A stretch of DNA of 10,864 nt from DAOUCV01 sp034432095. GTDB lineage: Bacteria > Chloroflexota > Dehalococcoidia > Dehalococcoidales > UBA2162. How positions within the stretch are numbered: the first letter of the stretch is position 1; every line of letters begins with the position of its first letter. The notes beneath the pieces are model-generated. The model made no database searches, was not told the origin of the DNA, and was given only the letters and a program-made list of their open reading frames with translations. Positions 6,145 through 10,864 of this stretch are shown piece after piece. The position numbers were made by a program, and so were the translations under genes. Location of the stretch: assembly GCA_034432095.1 (NCBI GenBank), contig DAOUCV010000063.1, forward strand, positions 1-10,864, read 5' to 3'.

Positions 6145-6423
6145 ATGTCACGGTCAACTAAAAAGGGGCCGGCTGTTGATGCTAAACTAATGAAGAAAGT
6201 AGCGGCACTCAACCGCTCTGGCGAGAAGGCGGTGATAAAAACGTGGTCGCGCTGGTCCACCATTTTACCTGAGATGGTGGGGCTTACCATCGGCGTGCAT
6301 GATGGACGACGGCATGTTCCTATCTTTATTACGGAAAACATGGTAGGGCATAAGCTGGGCGAGTTTGCCTTGACACGAACCTTCAGAGGGCATACCGCCA
6401 AAGCGGAAAAGACAGCCCGGTAA
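6145..6423 (+). CDS. rpsS: 30S ribosomal protein S19
   Basis: S19 (92 aa) is a 30S head protein that partners S13 and contacts 16S rRNA and the A-site finger bridge. MSRSTKKGPAVD at the N-terminus, IKTWSRWSTILPEMVGLTIGVHDGRRHVPIFITENMVGHKLGEFA and the final TRTFRGH are the family signature. The ATG comes 2 bases after the rplB stop. Its purine-rich ribosome binding site GGGGGAG (6129-6135) lies inside the end of rplB, so the two are probably translated in a coupled way. Confidence 0.98.
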   Translation: MSRSTKKGPAVDAKLMKKVAALNRSGEKAVIKTWSRWSTILPEMVGLTIGVHDGRRHVPIFITENMVGHKLGEFALTRTFRGHTAKAEKTAR

Positions 6424-6447
6424 GAAAAAGCAGGGTGGGGATAAGAA

Positions 6448-6783
6448 ATGGAAGTTAGAGCTGTAGCCAAAAATACAGGAATATCACCTCGCAAAGCACG
6501 CCTGCTGGTGGACATGGTGAGGGGTAAGAAAGTGGATGAGGCGTTGGTGCTGCTTAAGTTTGTCTCTTCGCCGTCGGCTCGGGTTGTCGCCAAGGTGATA
6601 AAATCAGCCGCGGCTAATGCTGAGAACGTTTTTCAGAAGTCCTCTTCGGATTTGAAGATTGTCAGCATTTTTGCTGATAAGGCACGAACTTTGAAGAGGT
6701 TTCGCGCTAGGGCTCGAGGGCGGGTCAGCCCGATCCTTAAACGTTCTAGCCATATTACCGTAGTCCTTGGAGAGCAGAGTTAA
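6448..6783 (+). CDS. rplV: 50S ribosomal protein L22
   Basis: L22 (111 aa) binds all domains of 23S rRNA, and its long beta-hairpin lines the exit tunnel beside L4. It opens MEVRAVAKNTGISPRKARLLVDMVRGK, continues with KVIKSAAANAENVF, and has the hairpin and C-terminal part TLKRFRARARGRVSPILKRSSHITVVL, with the basic RARGR tip kept. GGGTGGGG (6433-6440) lies 7 bases upstream. Its TAA stop overlaps the rpsC start by one base (TAATG). Confidence 0.97.
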   Translation: MEVRAVAKNTGISPRKARLLVDMVRGKKVDEALVLLKFVSSPSARVVAKVIKSAAANAENVFQKSSSDLKIVSIFADKARTLKRFRARARGRVSPILKRSSHITVVLGEQS

Positions 6784-7466
6784 TGGGACACAAAGTTCAT
6801 CCAGCGGGTTTTAGGCTTGGTGTCATACGTGATTGGCAGGCAAAGTGGTATGCCGATAAGCACTACCAAGAGTATCTTCAGGAAGACCTGAAGATACGTC
6901 AGGTTATTCAATCTAGGTATGCTGATGCGGCGGTCTCCCTGGTGGAGATTGAGCGTCAGGCAAACAAGGTATCGGTAACTATCCACACCGCCCGGCCTGG
7001 TATCGTTATCGGGCGGGGTGGGCAGAGAGTGGATGAAACAAGGGCCTATCTTGAGCAGCTTATCGGGAAGAGGGTTCAATTGAATATCCAGGAGGTTCAG
7101 CGCCCTGAGCTTGATGCTTATTTGGTAGCCAGGACAATAGCTGAGCAGATAGAACGCCGTGTTGCTTTCCGTAGGGCTATGAAACAAACAATGCTTCGCA
7201 CCATGCAGGCAGGCGCCAAGGGAATGAGAGTCAGTTGTGCCGGTAGACTTGGTGGCGCTGAGATAGCCCGTCGACTGATCATGCATGAGGGTCAGGTGCC
7301 CTTGCACACCCTGCGGGCTGATATTGATTATGGCTTTACAGAAGCGCATACCACCATGGGGCGGATTGGCGTGAAAGTCTGGATATATAAGGGTAACGTT
7401 CTGCCCGTAACTGAGGGGGAGAAGGTTGAAGAGGATGCCGGCTCCGGAGTTGGAGGAAAAGCCTAA
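6783..7466 (+). CDS. rpsC: 30S ribosomal protein S3
   Basis: S3 (227 aa) forms part of the mRNA entry channel and contributes to ribosomal mRNA helicase activity. It starts MGHKVHPAGFRLGVIRDW. The type II KH domain has the GRGG loop at 77-80 (IVIGRGGQRV). The entry-channel basics in FRRAMK (129-134: Arg130, Arg131, Lys134) match the helicase-linked residues of E. coli S3. RLGGAEIAR and the DIDYGFTEAHTTMGRIGVKVWI C-terminal domain follow, then a short acidic/glycine tail. GGAG (6769-6772) lies within rplV, 10 bases before the ATG, and the TAATG junction implies coupling. Confidence 0.98.
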   Translation: MGHKVHPAGFRLGVIRDWQAKWYADKHYQEYLQEDLKIRQVIQSRYADAAVSLVEIERQANKVSVTIHTARPGIVIGRGGQRVDETRAYLEQLIGKRVQLNIQEVQRPELDAYLVARTIAEQIERRVAFRRAMKQTMLRTMQAGAKGMRVSCAGRLGGAEIARRLIMHEGQVPLHTLRADIDYGFTEAHTTMGRIGVKVWIYKGNVLPVTEGEKVEEDAGSGVGGKA

Positions 7467-7525
7467 AGTAGTAGCTGCTGGATGAGCCGCCGAGGCAGAG
7501 TTATCTACTTAACAGGGAGAAGCCA

Positions 7526-7981
7526 ATGTTACAACCTAAGCGGGTGAAATACCGCAAGAGTCAAAAAGGACGTCGCCGGGGTAAGGCTAACGCCGGGAAT
7601 ACCGTTGTCTTTGGTGATTTTGGCTTGCAGGCGCTGGAATCGGCTTGGCTTACTGCCCGTCAGATTGAGGCTGCCCGTCGGGCAATTACTCGTTATGTCC
7701 GTCGGGGTGGAAATGTCTGGATACGTATTTTCCCCGACAAACCAATTACCAAGAAGGCGGCGGAGACTCGTATGGGTTCGGGGAAGGGTGCCCCTGACCA
7801 TTGGGTAGCGGTAGTTAGACCAGGGAGGATCCTGTTTGAAATGACTGGAGTTGCCGAGGAAGTAGCTAAAGAGGCAATGCGTCTGGCTTCGCACAAACTG
7901 CCGATAGATACCAGGTTTGTAAAGAGGGAAGCCAGCCTTGTTTCGGGTAGTGAAAATACAGTGGGAGCTAGCGCAGATTGA
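7526..7981 (+). CDS. rplP: 50S ribosomal protein L16
   Basis: L16 (151 aa) organises the A-site tRNA pocket and the central protuberance of the large subunit. MLQPKRVKYRKSQKGRRRGKA, TARQIEAARRAITRYVRRGG, the FPDKPITKKAAETRMGSGKGAPDHWVAVV segment and the ARGININE-rich surfaces are characteristic. About ten residues beyond the usual end (ending in SGSENTVGASAD) form a low-complexity tail. AGGGAG (7514-7519) is 6 bases upstream. The 59 bases separating it from rpsC hold only weak imperfect pairing (GTAGCTGC with GCAG/CTAC) and no good promoter. The stop overlaps the rpmC start by 3 bases (TTGA). Confidence 0.97.
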   Translation: MLQPKRVKYRKSQKGRRRGKANAGNTVVFGDFGLQALESAWLTARQIEAARRAITRYVRRGGNVWIRIFPDKPITKKAAETRMGSGKGAPDHWVAVVRPGRILFEMTGVAEEVAKEAMRLASHKLPIDTRFVKREASLVSGSENTVGASAD

Positions 7982-8175
7982 AGACTGAAGAAATTCGAGC
8001 TCTGAATTCTGAAGAGCTATTAAGACAACTGGAGGCAGCCCGCAAGGAGCTTTTTGACCTTCGTTTTCGCTTGGCCACCAGGCAGCTGGTAAACCATCGC
8101 GAAATCCGAAGGGTTAAAAAGGAGATTGCCAGGCTGAAGACTATCATGAGGGAGAGAGAACTGGGTATTAGGTAG
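7978..8175 (+). CDS. rpmC: 50S ribosomal protein L29
   Basis: L29 (65 aa) is a two-helix protein beside L23 at the tunnel exit. MKTEEIRALNSEELLRQLEAARKELFDLRFRLATRQLVNHREIRRVKKEIARLKTI is a typical family sequence: a charged antiparallel helical hairpin containing the LFDLRFRLATRQLVN core. The start is a TTG that overlaps the rplP stop (TTGA at 7978-7981), the only TTG start among the genes here. GGGAG (7963-7967) lies 10 bases upstream, inside rplP. No in-frame ATG or GTG near it would leave a complete protein. Confidence 0.95.
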   Translation: MKTEEIRALNSEELLRQLEAARKELFDLRFRLATRQLVNHREIRRVKKEIARLKTIMRERELGIR

Positions 8176-8185
8176 GTTGGACACA

Positions 8186-8467
8186 ATGCAGACAAAGCGC
8201 AAAACCAGGGTTGGGCGGGTGGTAAGTAATAAGATGGACAAGACCGTGGTGGTGGCGGTAGAGACCTTCAAACGTCACCCGCTATACGGGAAGACGATTA
8301 GGCGAATGGTAAAGTATAAGGCTCATGATGAAAAGAATGAGTGTGGGGAAGGGGATATAGTAAGAATTATAGAAACACGCCCGCTATCCAGGGAGAAGCG
8401 GTGGCGGGTAGGAGGGATTATAACAAGGAAAGAGGTCGTAGAGGTTAAACCCGAGGAGATAGCGTGA
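8186..8467 (+). CDS. rpsQ: 30S ribosomal protein S17
   Basis: S17 (93 aa from this ATG) is an OB-fold primary binder of the 16S rRNA 5' domain. Landmarks are RVGRVVSNKMDKTVVVAVE, HPLYGKTIRRMVKYKAHDE, and the family motif GEGDIVRIIETRPLSREKRWRV. An in-frame TTG at 8177 would add three residues, but it directly abuts its only purine motif. The ATG at 8186 has AGG motifs (8171-8176) about 9 bases upstream and matches the usual family N-terminus. The gap from rpmC is 10 bases, and the stop overlaps the rplN start (GTGA). Confidence 0.95.
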   Translation: MQTKRKTRVGRVVSNKMDKTVVVAVETFKRHPLYGKTIRRMVKYKAHDEKNECGEGDIVRIIETRPLSREKRWRVGGIITRKEVVEVKPEEIA

Positions 8468-8832
8468 TTCAACCGTATACTAGACTTAAAGTAGCCGATA
8501 ATACCGGTGCCCGGCAGATTATGTGTATTGGCTTGCTGGGGGGCACGGGGAGGAAGTATGCCCGGGTGGGGGATGTCATTGTGGCTTCAGTCAAGCGAGC
8601 CATCCCTGGGGGGGCCGTTAAGAAAGGAGACGTGGTCAGGGCAGTTATTATTCGCACAGCTCAGCCACATCGGCGTCCTGATGGCTCGTACATAAGGTTT
8701 GATGAGAATGCGGCGGTGATTCTTACTGACAAGAATAACCCTAAGGGGACCCGAATATTTGGACCGGTAGCTAGGGAAATTAGAGAGAAACAGTTCACCA
8801 AGATTATATCTTTAGCCCCCGAGGTTTTATAA
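8464..8832 (+). CDS. rplN: 50S ribosomal protein L14
   Basis: L14 (122 aa, the usual length) forms part of an intersubunit bridge and is the docking site for the silencing factor RsfS. MIQPYTRLKVADNTGARQIMCIG at the N-terminus, RYARVGD-like KYARVGDVIVASVK, KKGDVVRAVIIRT, the RFDENAAVIL motif and the GTRIFGPVARE segment are diagnostic. The GTG start (8464) overlaps the rpsQ TGA in a GTGA arrangement. A strong GAGGAG (8453-8458) is 5 bases upstream inside rpsQ. In E. coli this gene begins the spc operon with its own promoter, but here the overlap implies continuity with the S10 block. Confidence 0.98.
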   Translation: MIQPYTRLKVADNTGARQIMCIGLLGGTGRKYARVGDVIVASVKRAIPGGAVKKGDVVRAVIIRTAQPHRRPDGSYIRFDENAAVILTDKNNPKGTRIFGPVAREIREKQFTKIISLAPEVL

Positions 8833-8834
8833 GG

Positions 8835-9146
8835 ATGAAGATTAGAAAGAATGACACCGTTTTGGTTATCGCCGGCAAAGACAGGGGTAAGAAGGGTAAG
8901 GTGCGGTTTGCCTACCCCAAGGATGAGCGGGTGCTGGTAGAGGGCATCAACTTTATAAAAAGACATACCAGGGCTGTAGGGCAGGTTAGGCAGGCGGGGA
9001 TAATAGAGCGTGAAGAGCCAATACATGTATCGAATGTCATGCTGGTATGCAGTAAATGTAACCACCCTACCCGGGTCGGCTTCCGTTTTCTGGAGGATGG
9101 CAAGAAGGTTCGGGTTTGTAAAGTCTGTCATGAGGTGATTGACTAA
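8835..9146 (+). CDS. rplX: 50S ribosomal protein L24 with C-terminal zinc ribbon
   Basis: L24 (103 aa) is an assembly-initiating protein that binds the 5' end of 23S rRNA near the tunnel exit. The N-terminal KOW motif is clear (VLVIAGKDRGKKGKV, 9-23), then EGINFIKRHTR and the EEPIHVSNVMLV segment. The C-terminus has Cys72-x2-Cys75 and Cys95-x2-Cys98 separated by 19 residues, a treble-cysteine-pair zinc ribbon that E. coli L24 lacks; zinc binding is inferred from the spacing. GAGG (8821-8824) in the end of rplN lies 10 bases upstream. The gap from rplN is 2 bases, and rplE starts immediately after the TAA. Confidence 0.97.
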   Translation: MKIRKNDTVLVIAGKDRGKKGKVRFAYPKDERVLVEGINFIKRHTRAVGQVRQAGIIEREEPIHVSNVMLVCSKCNHPTRVGFRFLEDGKKVRVCKVCHEVID

Positions 9147-9701
9147 GTGTCACGCTTGAAGGAAAAGTATCAGAAAGAGATTATTCCAGCTCTGATGGAG
9201 CGTGGTGGGTATAAGAACATCATGCAGGTGCCGCGCCTGGAGAAGGTGGTGCTTAGTATTGGACTGGGAGAGGCGATTCAGAATGCCAAGGCGCTGGAAT
9301 CAGCGGAGCGGGACTTGGCGGCTATTTCGGGGCAACACCCGGTGACCACCCGTGCCAAGAAATCTATCGCCGCTTTTAAATTGCGGACGGGAATGCCTGT
9401 CGGTCTAAAGGTAACCCTGCGCGGGGAGCGCATGTATGACTTTTTGGATAAGCTGGTAAATACCGTCCTATGCCGGGTGCGTGAGTTTCAGGGGGTCTCA
9501 AGAGACTCTTTTGATGGCCATGGTAACTACACTTTAGGCCTTAGGGAGCAAGTTGTTTTTCCTGAAATCGATTACGATAAGATAGATAAGGTGCGGGGAC
9601 TGGAGGTGTCAATTGTTACTACGGCTAAGACGGATGAGGAAGCCAGGTACCTGTTGGAGTTATTAGGTATGCCTTTCGTTCCTGAGCGGGTGGAGTCATA
9701 A
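9147..9701 (+). CDS. rplE: 50S ribosomal protein L5
   Basis: L5 (184 aa) binds 5S rRNA with L18 and contacts P-site tRNA and S13 from the central protuberance. The family signature is present: LKEKYQKEIIPALMERGGYKNIMQVPRLEKVVLSIGLGEA, TRAKKSIAAFKLRTGMPVGLKVTLRG, and REFQGVSRDSFDGHGNYTLGLREQVVFPEI. The GTG start directly abuts the rplX TAA (TAAGTG). GAGGTGA (9132-9138), 8 bases upstream, is a strong Shine-Dalgarno in rplX. The gene stop overlaps the S14 start by one base (TAATG). Confidence 0.98.
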   Translation: MSRLKEKYQKEIIPALMERGGYKNIMQVPRLEKVVLSIGLGEAIQNAKALESAERDLAAISGQHPVTTRAKKSIAAFKLRTGMPVGLKVTLRGERMYDFLDKLVNTVLCRVREFQGVSRDSFDGHGNYTLGLREQVVFPEIDYDKIDKVRGLEVSIVTTAKTDEEARYLLELLGMPFVPERVES

Positions 9702-9886
9702 TGGCTAAAAAATCTGAGATTGCCAAGTGGATGCGTCCGGCCAAATATAAGGTTCAGCAGCATAATCGGTGTCACCTGTGCGGTCGGCCCCGTGCCTATA
9801 TGCGTAAGTTTGGTCTATGTCGCATCTGCTTTCGTAAACTCGCCCTTGCCGGTCAGATTCCCGGGGTGAGAAAATCGAGCTGGTGA
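9701..9886 (+). CDS. rpsZ: 30S ribosomal protein S14, zinc-binding short type (type Z, uS14)
   Basis: S14 (61 aa) is a late-assembling protein of the 30S head. This is the short zinc form (also annotated rpsN), not the ~100-residue zinc-free form of E. coli. The four zinc ligands are Cys24, Cys27, Cys40 and Cys43 in NRCHLCGRPRAYMRKFGLCRICFRKLA, and the C-terminus ends in the usual GVRKSSW. GGAG (9692-9695) lies 5 bases before the ATG, and the start shares a base with the rplE stop. No zinc-free paralogue is visible in the window. Confidence 0.98.
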   Translation: MAKKSEIAKWMRPAKYKVQQHNRCHLCGRPRAYMRKFGLCRICFRKLALAGQIPGVRKSSW

Positions 9887-9954
9887 TTAAAATAAAAGAA
9901 ATTGATGTGAGAAAGGGCTCACAATTAATCTAAAAATGGTCTAAGGGAGGAAGC

Positions 9955-10353
9955 GTGACTGTTACCGACCCGATAGCGGATATGCTAACCCGGATACGAA
10001 ATGCTATTATGGTGAGGCATGATTCGGTGCTGGTACCAGCCTCAAGGATGAAGCTGGCTATTACTAAAATCCTTAAAGACGAAGGTTTTATCAGTGACTA
10101 CGAGGTGCTTAGGGACAAGCCGCACCGGACAATTAAAATATACCTGAAGTATAGTGAGAAAAATCAGCCAGTTCTTACTGGACTGGAGCGGGTAAGTAAG
10201 CCCGGCTTAAGGGTATACGTTGGTCGAAAGGAAATTCCCCGCGTTGCCGGTGGTTTGGGTATTGCCATTCTGTCTACATCCAGGGGGGTGATGACAGGGC
10301 AACAGGCCTGGCGGCAGGGGATTGGCGGAGAATTATTGTGTTACGTGATGTAG
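9955..10353 (+). CDS. rpsH: 30S ribosomal protein S8
   Basis: S8 (132 aa) is a primary binder of the 16S rRNA central domain. MTVTDPIADMLTRIRNAIMV, the RISKPGLRVY-type segment (RVSKPGLRVYVG) and the C-terminal signature STSRGVMTGQQAW...GIGGELLCYV are all present. The GTG start has a strong AAGGGAGG (9943-9950) at 4 bases. The 68 bases after S14 contain only a weak 6-bp stem-loop (9906-9911 with 9918-9923, loop AAAGGG) and an unconvincing promoter-like stretch. In E. coli S8 represses the spc genes by binding mRNA at the rplE start; I see no obvious copy of that site. Confidence 0.97.
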   Translation: MTVTDPIADMLTRIRNAIMVRHDSVLVPASRMKLAITKILKDEGFISDYEVLRDKPHRTIKIYLKYSEKNQPVLTGLERVSKPGLRVYVGRKEIPRVAGGLGIAILSTSRGVMTGQQAWRQGIGGELLCYVM

Positions 10354-10374
10354 GTAAATCGGGGAGCAACGCCA

Positions 10375-10864
10375 ATGTCTAGAATCGGGCAGATGCCGAT
10401 AGCGGTGCCTCAGGGTGTGACGGTGAGCGTGAGAGAGGGTGAGGTCACGGTAAAGGGACCTAAGGGAGAGCTCCGTCATTCTATCAACCCGGACATCTCT
10501 ATTACCCTGAAGGATAATAGCCTACTGGTATCGCGTCCCAGTGATAGCCGATTACACCGCTCCTTACATGGACTGACACGGAGTCTGGTGGCTAACATGG
10601 TGGAAGGGGTGACCAAAGGCTTTGAGAAGGTACTTGAAGTAGGTGGTGTCGGTTATCGGGCGGAAAAAGTGGGGGACAAGCTGGTACTTCGTATTGGTTT
10701 TTCCCATCTGGTAGAGGTATTGCCGCTACCAGGCGTGTCCTTTGAAGTCGAGGGGGGCAATCGCATCAAGGTTACCGGGATTGATAAGGAAGTAGTGGGT
10801 GAAATGGCCGCTAGAATTCGGGCTATCCGTCCGCCTGATGCCTATAAGGGTAAGGGTATTAGAT
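10375..10864 (+). CDS. rplF: 50S ribosomal protein L6 (3' end cut by window edge)
   Basis: L6 binds 23S rRNA near the factor-binding site and the sarcin-ricin loop. The first 163 codons are visible, of about 180 expected, so only the last part is missing and this is a window effect, not a broken gene. MSRIGQMPIAVPQGVTV, the GPKGEL turn, RSLHGLTRSLVANMVEGVTKGFEKVLEVGGVGYRA (central conserved region) and the family RPPDAYKGKGIR near the edge are diagnostic. The ATG has GGGGAG (10361-10366) at 8 bases. The gap from rpsH is 21 bases. Confidence 0.97.
   Translation, partial: MSRIGQMPIAVPQGVTVSVREGEVTVKGPKGELRHSINPDISITLKDNSLLVSRPSDSRLHRSLHGLTRSLVANMVEGVTKGFEKVLEVGGVGYRAEKVGDKLVLRIGFSHLVEVLPLPGVSFEVEGGNRIKVTGIDKEVVGEMAARIRAIRPPDAYKGKGIR

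Noticed and set aside
7481..7546. Short ORF (ATG at 7481, about 21 codons) between rpsC and rplP.
   Set aside because: It has no ribosome binding site, overlaps the rplP start in another frame and resembles no small ribosomal protein.
9902..9931. Possible promoter before rpsH (TTGATG, 17-base spacer, TTAATC) and a 6-bp stem-loop.
   Set aside because: The match to consensus is poor and the stem is short. The gap is 68 bases in a continuous operon, so neither an internal promoter nor an S8 operator is supported.
4991..9957. Identical 12-base string AGGGAGGAAGCG before rplW and before rpsH.
   Set aside because: It is centred on the Shine-Dalgarno consensus and needs no explanation beyond shared ribosome binding site preference.
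284..10353. Long antisense and out-of-frame ORFs across the ribosomal genes, for example minus-strand frames at 1289-1615 and 6780-7349.
   Set aside because: They lie wholly opposite or across conserved r-protein or EF-G codons, have no plausible ribosome binding sites or family motifs, and are explained as shadows of the real genes.

Overview
This window is a bacterial ribosomal-protein supercluster on the plus strand. It is the str block (rpsL-rpsG-fusA) joined directly to the S10 block (rpsJ to rpsQ), followed by the start of the spc block (rplN to rplF, cut by the right edge). Twenty genes lie head to tail with gaps of at most about 75 bases and several stop/start overlaps, so they are very probably one long co-transcribed unit. 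I see no terminator inside it. The products are 30S proteins S12, S7, S10, S19, S3, S17, S14 and S8, 50S proteins L3, L4, L23, L2, L22, L16, L29, L14, L24, L5 and L6, and elongation factor G.

The organism is a bacterium of moderate GC content with strong AGGAGG-type ribosome binding sites and frequent GTG starts. The cluster lacks tuf between fusA and rpsJ. S14 is the short zinc-binding form, L24 carries a C-terminal four-cysteine zinc ribbon, and S12 has the N-terminal insertion also seen in Bacillus. These traits, with the L2/L3/S3 sequence style, suggest Chloroflexota, possibly Dehalococcoidia. This placement is a recollection-based inference and is not tested here.

Layout: bases 1-102 look like the end of an IS21-like insertion sequence facing left. 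It has three copies of a 13-14 base repeat at an exact 22-base period, and a minus-strand ribosome binding site and start codon whose gene runs off the left edge. Bases 103-283 hold a good sigma-70-type promoter (TTGACA, 17-base spacer, extended -10) and a roughly 115-base leader with two strong stem-loops before rpsL. Bases 284-3355 are rpsL, rpsG and fusA. Bases 3348-8467 are the S10 genes. Bases 8464-10864 are the spc genes.

This is core translation machinery, and I find no new multi-gene system. The points worth a second look are the insertion-sequence end next to the main promoter and its occludable start site, the paired leader hairpins, a proline in S12 at the lysine position tied to streptomycin response, and a perfect 11-bp palindrome in the 3' tail of rplD.
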